Positions 1 through 5,769 of a DNA stretch of 36,733 bases are shown piece after piece; within the stretch, counting starts at the first letter, position 1, and each line of letters opens with the position of its first letter. The stretch lies in the NCBI GenBank assembly GCA_024683485.1, contig JAIKYD010000006.1, forward strand, positions 1 to 36,733. The letters are read 5' to 3'. The DNA is from Saccharofermentans sp. (GTDB lineage: Bacteria > Bacillota > Clostridia > Saccharofermentanales > Saccharofermentanaceae). The translations under genes and the position numbers were made by a program. The notes beneath the pieces were generated by a model that worked only from the letters and a program-made list of their open reading frames with translations, made no database searches and had not been told where the DNA came from.

Positions 1-214
1 TATGCCACATGTTATCTATTACTTTTGATTTCCAATTCTTACTACGGTGAGAATGTACGCAGCGAGGGGAACCTGTGCCGGGAAAGTAATCACGAATACC
101 GTATTTATCAATATTGGTAAAGTTTGCACAAGTCTTCATACATCCCCACACTTCGGGAGTCATAGCCAATTTGTCCTTATCGCTTACAATGTCAAAAAGA
201 GATAACTGTCTCAT
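1..214 (-). CDS. Prophage early protein, C-terminus cut by window edge
   Basis: An open frame runs from an ATG at 214 to the left edge (71 codons) without a stop. It begins MRQLSLFDIVSDKDK and contains the Cys and aromatic-rich stretch VWGCMKTCANF. I do not recognise a family. The ATG overlaps the TGA of the upstream gene by four bases (ATGA), and a GGAGG lies about 12 bases before it, so translation is probably coupled. It is the last visible gene of the leftward prophage operon. The MRQLSLFD opening resembles small phage proteins that start with a clamp-binding-like QLSLF peptide; that is inference only. Confidence 0.6.
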   Translation of the reverse strand, partial: MRQLSLFDIVSDKDKLAMTPEVWGCMKTCANFTNIDKYGIRDYFPGTGSPRCVHSHRSKNWKSKVIDNMWH

Positions 215-444
215 ACCTCTTCTGCCTCCAGAACATATTCGACATAGCCCATACCTTCAGAATCACCAAGACCACCGGGGAGTTCTTCTCCGCTTTGATG
301 GATCCTGTAACGGATGTTATTTACTGCCTTAGCCTTGGAAATTGCCCAGGTCTCCCCCATGAAGTGCTTTACGTAATTCCTGGCATAGCAGCCGTGACCG
401 TGACCAACGAGATAAACTTCATAATGTCTTTTCCGTGGACTCAT
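211..444 (-). CDS. Small hypothetical prophage protein (77 aa)
   Basis: A 77-residue protein of unknown function. The start has a GGGAGG ribosome site about six bases upstream, within the end of the preceding gene, with which it overlaps by 26 bases. Its stop overlaps the next start as ATGA. The N-terminal half contains GHGHGCYARNYVKHF, rich in His and Gly, which could bind metal, but no family is recognised. Gene packing, strand and ribosome site support it as a real member of the early operon. Confidence 0.6.
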   Translation of the reverse strand: MSPRKRHYEVYLVGHGHGCYARNYVKHFMGETWAISKAKAVNNIRYRIHQSGEELPGGLGDSEGMGYVEYVLEAEEV

Positions 445-592
445 CCTTCGCCTCCCAATCCTTGCAGTAATCGTCTTTATCTACGCCCATGCTCGTGTTC
501 TTCTTTTCTCTCAGGTGAGCTCCGTTGAGACACCATCCTCCGAAGATGCTCGTCTCTGATCTCTCGTAGAAGTAACAATCTGCGCATTTCAT
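419..592 (-). CDS. Small Cys-containing prophage protein (57 aa)
   Basis: I place the start at the ATG at 592 (MKCADCYFYERS), because an AAGGG lies about nine bases upstream and the upstream gene stops just before it; the same frame stays open further upstream without a better site. The 57-residue product has a CxxC pair at residues 3 and 6 and further Cys at about 19 and 41 (GGWCLNG, DYCKDW). This spacing suggests a small zinc-binding fold. Proteins with an MKCxxCxxF start are common in phage early regions. Function unknown. Confidence 0.6.
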   Translation of the reverse strand: MKCADCYFYERSETSIFGGWCLNGAHLREKKNTSMGVDKDDYCKDWEAKDESTEKTL

Positions 593-596
593 GGAA

Positions 597-812
597 CTAA
601 CCCTTGTAGTAAGCGACCCAGCAGGCACGGGTATTCTTCTTTTTTGGATCTTCGAAGTAAAGTTCTCCCCTGTAGACGTAACCGACTACGCACATGACAT
701 GTTCTTCTGAACACTTGAAATACTTCTTGGCATATTCCAATGTCGGACGATAATCTCTTTTGGACACGATATATGTTCTTCTGCCCTTGCATGCTTTATA
801 GATCTCAAACAT
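597..812 (-). CDS. Small hypothetical prophage protein (71 aa)
   Basis: The product begins MFEIYKACKG and ends ACWVAYYKG. I chose the ATG at 812 because a GGTGAGGTG ribosome site precedes it by about seven bases; an in-frame GTG at 821 falls inside that site and is less likely. It is basic and aromatic-rich with four Cys residues. No family recognised. It lies 10 bases after the Sipho_Gp157 gene and five bases before the next start, so it belongs to the same transcript. Confidence 0.6.
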   Translation of the reverse strand: MFEIYKACKGRRTYIVSKRDYRPTLEYAKKYFKCSEEHVMCVVGYVYRGELYFEDPKKKNTRACWVAYYKG

Positions 813-822
813 GGATATCACC

Positions 823-1320
823 TCACCTGATCCTTAAGCTCTCGCCCTGCTCGATATGAGCCACGCCCTTGAGGATGTTGTCTTCTGACTTGAGGTCTTC
901 CAGTAATGCTTTTCTGTCGATCTTCGGCTCCTGTGGGATAAGATACTTGGAAGGTATTCCTGCGAGCTCACAGTCAATGACGCACGAAGGCGGATTTGAC
1001 TGGACAGATACAGTGAACGTTCCGCACGGCAGCTTCTTCTCACCTGCCGTATTCATGGCAACCTTCATGGCTTCCTTGGCACGCTCAACGGTGTTCTCCA
1101 TCGTCTTCCGGCGAGCAGAAAGTCTTTTCTCTTCTTCCTTAAGTCCTGCTATATCTGACTCGAGATTTTTGATAAACTTACAGTAGCCCTCAAGTTTGAT
1201 GGCTAATTCTTCTGTGGTGTTCTCGAAGACTTCTTCCAAAACGCTGTCTTCGAGGACTCCCTCTTCCATAAGATTCCAGAGAGTCTGGAATGATCCTGTC
1301 AATTCGTAAATGTTTGCCAT
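823..1320 (-). CDS. Sipho_Gp157-family phage protein
   Basis: This 165-residue protein matches the Siphovirus Gp157 layout (Pfam family named after a Streptococcus thermophilus phage protein). It starts ANIYELTG, has a central Lys/Glu-rich coiled coil at about residues 40-90 (KFIKNLESDIAGLKEEEKR), then TFTVSVQSNPPSCVID, then a C-terminal block with IPSKYLIPQEPKIDRKALL and GESLRIR. These are the conserved positions of the family as I know it. Family members sit in early or recombination modules of temperate phages; the molecular role is not established. AAGGAGG lies directly upstream. Length is typical, so the gene looks intact. Confidence 0.88.
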   Translation of the reverse strand: MANIYELTGSFQTLWNLMEEGVLEDSVLEEVFENTTEELAIKLEGYCKFIKNLESDIAGLKEEEKRLSARRKTMENTVERAKEAMKVAMNTAGEKKLPCGTFTVSVQSNPPSCVIDCELAGIPSKYLIPQEPKIDRKALLEDLKSEDNILKGVAHIEQGESLRIR

Positions 1321-1329
1321 ATAACCTCC

Positions 1330-1563
1330 TTAAAACGGTTTGAAATAATCGTGATATGCTTCTTCGTTCTCGACACGGTTATCCACTATCTCGATAACCT
1401 CTGTCCTGCCGTCAATAAGCGCCTGATTCTCCATCTTGAGTTTGCTGATACGTTCGGTAAGCTGACGCAACTGATCCGCATCGATGAATACCTCAGTAAT
1501 GATTCCGATAAGGAACCCTACTGCCAGCGCTGCCACAATGTAGATGATGGTTAAACCGTTCAT
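1330..1563 (-). CDS. Small single-pass membrane protein with coiled coil (77 aa)
   Basis: The ATG at 1563 (MNGLTIIYIVAAL) is preceded by GGGAGG, so I prefer it to an in-frame start at 1599. Residues about 4-25 form one hydrophobic membrane segment, followed by a heptad-like segment (QLTERISKLKMENQAL) that would form a short coiled coil. The arrangement resembles small phage membrane proteins of spanin or superinfection-exclusion type, but I cannot assign a function. It overlaps the last 71 bases of the upstream 3D-domain gene in another frame. Confidence 0.55.
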   Translation of the reverse strand: MNGLTIIYIVAALAVGFLIGIITEVFIDADQLRQLTERISKLKMENQALIDGRTEVIEIVDNRVENEEAYHDYFKPF

Positions 1564-2155
1564 GTAATACCTCCCTGTTATTAGATGTTCTTGTTTCATA
1601 ACTGACCGAATAAACTGCCTTGTAACCCGTGTCCCATGCTCTGACTTCTTCCATCGTCTCGACGAAGCAATCTATCCATAAGCCTCGGAATGCTCCGGTA
1701 TCCTCCGCGATGTATACTCGGTTATCGATCATGTAAAGATCATTGAATCTTCCATAGTTGAGATCAATCGCACATGTACTTGGCTCAAATGGATCCTCCG
1801 AGTAGTGAACTTCAACACCTGATGCCGTTTCTCTGGAGTTTGTTTCTTCATCCGAATATGCTGTTATAAAGTAATGTCCCAGGTAGTCCGTCAGGATGAC
1901 CGTGTAGGTGATCTCGAGTCCGTTGTAACCGTTCCGCAGTTTCAAGGCTTCCGCAATCATTGGGTTGATGTATTTCTTGACCTTTACCTCAGGAACTTCG
2001 ACTTCTTCCTTGGCTGATTCCGGGACTTCAATGATCTCGGGTTCTTCCGTCTTCTCTATATGGATGAACGCTATCTGTGTGGTGCCATTGATTATGAGTA
2101 TCGAAGCGAAGAGCAAAAGCGAGTTGACAGTCTTTATCATTCGTTGTTCGTTCAT
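1493..2155 (-). CDS. 3D-domain protein with N-terminal membrane anchor
   Basis: The 220-residue product has a hydrophobic N-terminus (about residues 9-31), an acidic Pro/Glu/Val linker (PEIIEVPESAKEEVEVPEV), then a domain with ITAYSDEETNSRETASGVEV, VYIAEDTGAFRGLWIDCF and a valine-rich end. This is the 3D (three-aspartate) domain layout found in MltA/RlpA-like double-psi barrels and Clostridium cell-wall proteins. The domain ends near residue 185; the last 36 residues read through the start of the next gene in a different frame and look like non-native sequence. The start overlaps the upstream stop (ATGA), with GAAGAAGG as ribosome site. It may act on, or signal through, the host wall; its presence in a phage early operon is unusual. 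Confidence 0.75.
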   Translation of the reverse strand: MNEQRMIKTVNSLLLFASILIINGTTQIAFIHIEKTEEPEIIEVPESAKEEVEVPEVKVKKYINPMIAEALKLRNGYNGLEITYTVILTDYLGHYFITAYSDEETNSRETASGVEVHYSEDPFEPSTCAIDLNYGRFNDLYMIDNRVYIAEDTGAFRGLWIDCFVETMEEVRAWDTGYKAVYSVSYETRTSNNREVLHERFNHHLHCGSAGSRVPYRNHY

Positions 2156-2430
2156 GCTGCCTTCTTCACTCTGAAGACTTTGTCAAAGTCTTTTCGGGCA
2201 TCCTTTGCCCTTTCCATCTCACGATCCTTTCTGATGTCTTTCAGTTCATTCGTGTTGATCATCGCAATGATCGCATTGGCAATCGCCGTCTTCTCCTGTG
2301 CCGTGAACTCTTTTCTTCCGCTAAGGCATGCCCATGCACGTGTTCGTGACATACAGCCGGCATTTGCAAGTTCAGTTACAGTTTTGAAGTAACGCCCCAG
2401 AGATGGATAAACTGGACTAATTGCTCTCAT
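2152..2430 (-). CDS. Small phage HTH-like protein (92 aa)
   Basis: The start at 2430 (MRAISPVYPSLGRYF) has GGGAGG about eight bases upstream. An in-frame GTG at 2484 overlapping the Cro-like stop would add 18 residues and cannot be excluded. Residues about 12-50 (KTVTELANAGCMSRTRAWACLSGRKEFTAQEK, given here in two overlapping halves: TVTELANAGCMSRTRAW and SGRKEFTAQEK) read like a helix-turn-helix of the Cro/C1 superfamily, followed by a charged helical tail. Probably a second DNA-binding regulator of the early operon. Moderate certainty on the fold, none on targets. Confidence 0.6.
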   Translation of the reverse strand: MRAISPVYPSLGRYFKTVTELANAGCMSRTRAWACLSGRKEFTAQEKTAIANAIIAMINTNELKDIRKDREMERAKDARKDFDKVFRVKKAA

Positions 2431-2480
2431 TTTTTGCCTCCCTTTTTTGTAGATGAGATTGCATCTAACATCGCGTTTCT

Positions 2481-2493
2481 TCACGATTCGTGA
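2481..2493. promoter_or_regulatory. Perfect phage operator copy inside the early operon
   Basis: TCACGATTCGTGA is a perfect 13-bp palindrome (central T). It covers the stop codon of the Cro-like gene, 219-307 bases from the other three copies. In lambdoid switches a distant copy of this kind can support DNA looping or act as a roadblock; that is inference. Confidence 0.65.
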
Positions 2494-2693
2494 TTATCAT
2501 TGGCAAAAAAAAGATCCCCAATCGTCTGATGATAGTAGTTCGCTAAACGAACTTTTATCTCGTCTCGGGGAATTCTCTGATCCTGTTCATACATTGAAAG
2601 CGCTGAAACACTGATTCCAACGGCTTCAGCAACCTCCTTCTGGGATCTATCGCCTCTGCAATCTGACAATTTTTGTCCTATTGTATTGCCCAT
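2481..2693 (-). CDS. Cro-like helix-turn-helix regulator
   Basis: A 70-residue XRE/Cro-type protein. The HTH spans about residues 17-45, with SQKEVAEAVGISVSALSMYE as the turn and recognition helix, and there is almost nothing beyond the DNA-binding domain. It is the first gene of the leftward operon, with AAAGGAGG upstream and a strong TTGACA promoter. It diverges from the CI-type repressor at 2839. This arrangement and the shared palindromic operators support a Cro role: DNA binding at the lysis-lysogeny switch. An extra copy of the operator lies at the gene's own 3' end. Confidence 0.85.
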   Translation of the reverse strand: MGNTIGQKLSDCRGDRSQKEVAEAVGISVSALSMYEQDQRIPRDEIKVRLANYYHQTIGDLFFANDNHES

Positions 2694-2711
2694 TTGGATT
2701 TCCTCCTTTCT

Positions 2712-2724
2712 TCACGTTTCGTGA
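2712..2724. promoter_or_regulatory. Phage repressor operator (early promoter side)
   Basis: TCACGTTTCGTGA is a palindrome with a one-base variation from the consensus. It lies immediately downstream of the leftward early promoter -10 element, so a bound repressor would block early transcription. Confidence 0.7.
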
Positions 2725-2728
2725 TTTG

Positions 2729-2757
2729 AGTTTATACCATGTGTTTTCCATTGTCAA
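2729..2757 (-). promoter_or_regulatory. Early (PR-like) promoter for the cro operon
   Basis: On the minus strand TTGACA (2752-2757) is followed after 17 bases by TAAACT (2729-2734); an alternative -10, TATAAA, has 15-base spacing. The -35 is a perfect consensus. Operators abut both ends, at 2712-2724 and 2757-2769, as expected for a repressed phage early promoter. Confidence 0.7.
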
Positions 2758-2769
2758 CACGATTCGTGA
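2757..2769. promoter_or_regulatory. Phage repressor operator (central)
   Basis: ACACGATTCGTGA, one mismatch from the perfect palindrome, touches the -35 of the leftward promoter. Its centre is 45 bp from the operator on the cro side and 31 bp (about three helical turns) from the one on the repressor side. Confidence 0.7.
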
Positions 2770-2778
2770 AATTTCTTG

Positions 2779-2807
2779 TTGTGTTTTTCACAATTCGTGT
2801 ATATACT
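2779..2807 (+). promoter_or_regulatory. Repressor (PRM-like) promoter
   Basis: TTGTGT (2779-2784), a 17-base spacer and TATACT (2802-2807) precede the repressor gene. The spacer contains an operator copy, which points to autorepression of the repressor gene. Confidence 0.6.
2788..2800. promoter_or_regulatory. Phage repressor operator (repressor promoter side)
   Basis: TCACAATTCGTGT is the fourth and most diverged copy of the 13-bp palindrome. It sits between the -35 and -10 of the repressor promoter. Confidence 0.65.
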
Positions 2808-2838
2808 ACTCATAGATTTAATATGCGAGGGTATTTTT

Positions 2839-3486
2839 ATGAATCAATTTAAAGATATGCTTAAGTTTTTTCGTGAGAAAAATGGTCTTTCTCAGGCTGA
2901 ACTTGCTAAGATTATTGGAATCAGCCCGTCAACTATTGGCATGTATGAAACTGGTGTTCGGCAGCCAAATTTCGAGACAGAAGAGAAAATTGCTGATTAC
3001 TTCAATGTTAGTCTTGATGTATTAAGAGGAAAAAAAGAACCGACAAAAGCACAACCTATTATTCTTTTTGAATCTATGGGAAAACATATCGAAGCTGTCC
3101 GTATCCCAGTCCTTGGTGATGTAGCTGCAGGCATACCGATCGAAGCGATTGAAGACATCATTGACTATGAAGAAATACCTGCCGAAATGGCTACCCAGGG
3201 GCAGTTCTTCGGACTGCGTATTAAGGGAGATTCAATGGAGCCTCGTATCTGTGCTGGTGATGTGGTAATCGTTCAAAGACAGGAAGATGCTGATTCTGGT
3301 GATATCGTTATTGCCTGCATTAACGGTGATTCCGCAACATGCAAGAAACTGATCAAATACCCGGATCAGATTGTCCTGATGCCGCTCAACAACAAATACG
3401 ATCCGATCATATTCACAGCTGAAGAAGTTAAGAAAACACCTCTCACCATCATCGGAAAAGTTGTGGAACTAAGAGGAAAATTCTAA
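2839..3486 (+). CDS. CI/LexA-type phage repressor (XRE HTH + S24 peptidase)
   Basis: A 215-residue repressor. Residues 8-62 form an XRE helix-turn-helix (LSQAELAKIIGISPSTIGMYE). Residues about 88-215 form the LexA/UmuD-type S24 domain, with the self-cleavage Ala97-Gly98 in GDVAAGIP, the catalytic serine Ser132 in GDSMEP and the catalytic lysine Lys169 in ATCKKL. All parts of the autocleavage machine are present, so SOS-induced self-cleavage is expected. The ATG at 2839 has GAGGG upstream; the frame extends back to 2776 but that would translate the promoter and operator. It diverges from the Cro-like gene and is probably the lysogeny repressor binding the TCACGATTCGTGA operators. Confidence 0.92.
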   Translation: MNQFKDMLKFFREKNGLSQAELAKIIGISPSTIGMYETGVRQPNFETEEKIADYFNVSLDVLRGKKEPTKAQPIILFESMGKHIEAVRIPVLGDVAAGIPIEAIEDIIDYEEIPAEMATQGQFFGLRIKGDSMEPRICAGDVVIVQRQEDADSGDIVIACINGDSATCKKLIKYPDQIVLMPLNNKYDPIIFTAEEVKKTPLTIIGKVVELRGKF

Positions 3487-3502
3487 ACATCAAAATACCT
3501 TC

Positions 3503-3528
3503 AAGCCCTTGAAAATATTGGCTTTTTT
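3503..3528 (+). terminator. Terminator after the repressor gene
   Basis: AAGCC (3503-3507) pairs with GGCTT (3520-3524) and runs into TTTTTT. The stem is short, but placement 17 bases after the stop and the T-run fit a weak intrinsic terminator. Confidence 0.5.
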
Positions 3529-3551
3529 CGAGAAAAAAGTTTGATAAACTA

Positions 3552-3580
3552 TTGACTAATACGTATTATACGTATACAAT
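3552..3580 (+). promoter_or_regulatory. hicAB promoter with paired TACGTA operator
   Basis: TTGACT (3552-3557), a 17-base spacer and TACAAT (3575-3580). The spacer carries two TACGTA hexamers, at 3560-3565 and 3569-3574, separated by TTA, forming an inverted repeat. HicB antitoxins autorepress through such palindromes, so this is the likely HicB/HicAB operator. Confidence 0.7.
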
Positions 3581-3610
3581 ATAAACATAAATCAAGAAAG
3601 GAGGTTACCA

Positions 3611-3796
3611 ATGAAAATATCAGAGATGAAGAAGCTTCTCAAAAAGAATGGTTGCTACTTCGTGAAAGAACTCAAGGGACATGAAGATTGGTACTCACCG
3701 ATAACAAATAAACACTTCACAATACCAAGACATCCTTCACAAGAGTTGAAAACAGGAATAGCGGAAGCAATCAAGAAGCAAGCGGGGCTGAAATAA
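3611..3796 (+). CDS. hicA: HicA-family mRNA interferase toxin
   Basis: A 61-residue protein with the whole HicA fold: MKISEMKKLLKKNGCYFVKE at the N-terminus, the catalytic His region (KGHEDWY), then KHFTIPRHPSQELKTGIAEAI, of which HPSQELKTGI is the usual signature of the family. HicA is a double-stranded-RNA-binding-fold ribonuclease that cuts mRNA and stops growth until neutralised by HicB. It has an AAAGGAGG ribosome site and lies 55 bases before hicB on the same transcript. Toxin-first order is normal for HicAB. Carried in the lysogenic part of the prophage, it may serve maintenance or defence; that is inference. Confidence 0.9.
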   Translation: MKISEMKKLLKKNGCYFVKELKGHEDWYSPITNKHFTIPRHPSQELKTGIAEAIKKQAGLK

Positions 3797-3851
3797 GCCC
3801 CCAAGCTTCACTTCATCGGATGATCTTAATCTTTGAAAGGAAGGAAGATTT

Positions 3852-4274
3852 ATGGGAAAAGCTTTATCGAATTCACCAATTTATGTTTATCCGGCTATTT
3901 TTACACCGGAAAAAGAAGGCGGTTATTATATTCATTTTCCTGATATCGAAGGTTGTTTCACCTGCGGTGATACGATCGAAGAAGGTATGATGATGGCATC
4001 AGACGCTCTGGCACTTATGGTTTTTACAAACTACGAAGAAACAGGTGATCCTGCCCCTGCAAGTACACCTATAAAAGCACTTAAGCTTAAAAAGGAAGAA
4101 TTTGCAACTTATGTTACTTGCGATACAACTGCTTGCAGAAGAAAATTTGGGACTAAAGCAGTTAAGAAAACACTTACAATTCCAGAATGGCTGAACGATG
4201 CTGCTGTTAAAGAAAGAATTAACTTTTCACAAGTATTGCAAGATGCACTAAAAGAAAAATTAAATGTAAGTTAA
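3852..4274 (+). CDS. hicB: HicB-family antitoxin
   Basis: A 140-residue antitoxin. Residues about 10-60 match the HicB partial RNase-H-like fold (YPAIFTPEKEGGYYIHFPD and GCFTCGDTIEEG). Residues about 100-140 (VKKTLTIPEWLNDAAVKERI, then FSQVLQDALKEKL) look like a ribbon-helix-helix DNA-binding domain. HicB binds and blocks HicA and represses the shared promoter. The ribosome site is AAGGAAGG. Both partners look intact, so the module is probably functional. Confidence 0.9.
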   Translation: MGKALSNSPIYVYPAIFTPEKEGGYYIHFPDIEGCFTCGDTIEEGMMMASDALALMVFTNYEETGDPAPASTPIKALKLKKEEFATYVTCDTTACRRKFGTKAVKKTLTIPEWLNDAAVKERINFSQVLQDALKEKLNVS

Positions 4275-4280
4275 AAAAAT

Positions 4281-4311
4281 GTCCCCCGTCGATATCACTT
4301 CTACGGGGGAC
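4281..4311 (+). terminator. GC-rich hairpin after hicB
   Basis: GTCCCCCGT (4281-4289) pairs perfectly with ACGGGGGAC (4303-4311) around a 13-base loop, six bases after the hicB stop. There is no T-run on the plus strand, but seven A residues precede it, giving a T-run on the minus strand. It may stop transcripts from either side or protect the hicAB 3' end. Confidence 0.5.
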
Positions 4312-4312
4312 T

Positions 4313-4374
4313 CATTGGAATTACCAATGAAAATATCGTTTTTATAATATCACGATATTATCAATTTGCAAATT
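4313..4374. promoter_or_regulatory. Cluster of inverted repeats upstream of the integrase
   Basis: Three palindromes lie in the 116-base gap before the integrase: CATTGG/CCAATG (4313-4329, 5-base loop), ATAATATC/GATATTAT (4344-4361, 2-base loop) and the perfect AATTTGCAAATT (4363-4374). The last ends 16 bases before the start codon. Binding sites for a regulator of integrase expression or integrase arm sites are both possible; no direct evidence distinguishes them. Confidence 0.4.
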
Positions 4375-4390
4375 ATATCGGAGGTATTTA

Positions 4391-5506
4391 ATGAAAACTC
4401 CAAAATGGGATGGATCCAGATGGCGAATAAGGGAAATGAGAGAAGGCAAAATGTATTCCTTCTCTTCTTCTGTTCCCGGTGTTAAAGGTCGTAAGGAAGT
4501 AATTAAAAAGTACGAACAATGGTACTATGGAGATGCATCTGGTGAGAAAACCGTTGCACAGGTGACCAAAGAATATCTTGCTGACGTAAAAGCGAGATGT
4601 GGAGAGTTCTCCCCTGCCCTTGAACAATATGAGTGTTATTCACGGCTCTACATTGTCCCTGCTTGTGGTCAAAAGAAAATATGTAAAATGACCTTGAGGG
4701 ATTGGCAGAGCGTCATAAATGAAGCCAGAGGGCAAAGAAAACCACTCTCCGAAAAGACTATCCGCAACCTCCGAGCACTCATAATGTCTATAATCAAGTT
4801 TGGTTATGAAGACTATCAGTGTGAGATGCCCCGTGGCGAGCTCTACATCCCCAAAGGACACAGCAAGAAGGAGAAAGAGATCTTGCAGAAGGATGATATC
4901 AGGAGACTCCTGGAGCCTTCCAAGCTCTTTTACCATCCTCTCTTCACATTTTTACTTGTCACAGGCATGAGACCCTCCGAGGCCCTCGGTCTCAAAGTGT
5001 CAAATTTGCACGGTGATACTGTCTCAATCGAACGTGGTATCAATGCAAGAGGCCATATTACTGACTTGAAGAACGCCAACGCAAAGCGAGTCATACCCAT
5101 CGGAGAGCTCGCAGCAGGGATACTCCGAAAGACAATTCAGAGGAACGAGGACCTCAATCTACACACGGATTGGATATTCTGCTCTCCTGACGGTTCTCAG
5201 GGCAAGCAGAACGGCATGAGAAAGCACTGGGCAAAGCTCAAAGCAGAACGTGATCTCCCTGGCACCGTGTACAGCCTGAGACACACCTTTATCTCCATGA
5301 TGAAGAACGTCATGCCGGAGCAGATGATCAAGGACATTGTAGGACACAGTGTTTCTTTCGATTCATTCAGCACCTACGGACATATCCTGGATTCTGAACA
5401 CATCGAAGCAGCTCAGATAATCGACCTGACTTTCGGGCAAAATCCCGGGCAAAATAAGTCCACGAAGAACAGACAGAAGGATTCATCAATCGCTGAATGT
5501 CCCTAA
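4391..5506 (+). CDS. int: Tyrosine-recombinase phage integrase
   Basis: A 371-residue integrase. It has an N-terminal arm-binding segment (residues 1-60, KWDGSRWRIREMREGK), a SAM-like core-binding domain (about 55-150) and a catalytic domain (about 165-350). Catalytic residues visible: Arg194 (TGMRPSEAL), a Lys near 227-232 (LKNANAKRVIPI), Arg297 in YSLRHTF (the first box-II His is replaced by Tyr294), His319 (DIVGHS) and the nucleophile Tyr329 (STYGHIL). It breaks and rejoins DNA at attP and attB. GGAGG is eight bases upstream of the start. It reads toward, and ends 37 bases before, a tRNA 3' fragment, the expected arrangement at an att site. Confidence 0.95.
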   Translation: MKTPKWDGSRWRIREMREGKMYSFSSSVPGVKGRKEVIKKYEQWYYGDASGEKTVAQVTKEYLADVKARCGEFSPALEQYECYSRLYIVPACGQKKICKMTLRDWQSVINEARGQRKPLSEKTIRNLRALIMSIIKFGYEDYQCEMPRGELYIPKGHSKKEKEILQKDDIRRLLEPSKLFYHPLFTFLLVTGMRPSEALGLKVSNLHGDTVSIERGINARGHITDLKNANAKRVIPIGELAAGILRKTIQRNEDLNLHTDWIFCSPDGSQGKQNGMRKHWAKLKAERDLPGTVYSLRHTFISMMKNVMPEQMIKDIVGHSVSFDSFSTYGHILDSEHIEAAQIIDLTFGQNPGQNKSTKNRQKDSSIAECP

Positions 5507-5542
5507 AATACGGACATTATGTTCACGGGAGAACTCACATAT

Positions 5543-5570
5543 ACGGGTTCAAGTCCCGTATGCTCCACCA
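5543..5570 (+). other. Attachment site (attR): 3' part of a tRNA gene
   Basis: The sequence gives a tRNA T-stem (ACGGG/CCCGT), the T-loop TTCAAGT, the seven-base 3' acceptor strand ATGCTCC, discriminator A and encoded CCA. No matching 5' acceptor strand (GGAGCAT) or anticodon arm lies upstream, so this is a fragment and not a whole tRNA. Together with the adjacent integrase it marks the phage-chromosome junction. The repeated core probably extends over the T-arm and acceptor, but its left limit cannot be set without the other end. The tRNA identity cannot be told from this part. Confidence 0.8.
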
Positions 5571-5576
5571 AAAAAG

Positions 5577-5615
5577 AACCGCTTCAACCGCAAGGGTTGG
5601 GCGGTTTAATTTTTT
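5577..5615 (+). terminator. Terminator of the original tRNA transcript
   Basis: AACCGC (5577-5582) pairs with GCGGTT (5601-5606), with an inner AACC/GGTT stem (5586-5589 and 5595-5598), then TTTTTT at 5610-5615. It follows the CCA end by six bases. Its presence here supports that chromosome begins to the right of the att site. Confidence 0.8.
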
Positions 5616-5685
5616 CTGCAGAAAAGTATCGGAGAATGATGGTATTACTCTTATCATTAAAGAGAATATCTGCTTGCACAGATTA

Positions 5686-5725
5686 CATAAAAAACTGTCT
5701 TCCCTGAAATAATCAGAGAAGACAG
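5686..5725 (-). terminator. Terminator of the Asp-rich lipoprotein gene
   Basis: On the minus strand a 13-bp stem with one mismatch (5713-5725 with 5695-5707, outer part CTGTCTTC/GAAGACAG) and a five-base loop is followed by a T-run. It lies about 45 bases after the stop of the lipoprotein gene. Confidence 0.8.
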
Positions 5726-5769
5726 CTTGGAGAGTTATAAAAAGTAATTCTTTATTGCACTAAAAGGGA

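Noticed and set aside
5490..5570. A complete tRNA gene
   Set aside because: Only the T-arm, 3' acceptor strand and CCA can be formed; no complementary GGAGCAT or anticodon arm is found upstream.
5497..5712. Plus-strand frame across the att site
   Set aside because: It runs through the tRNA fragment and two terminators; no protein features.
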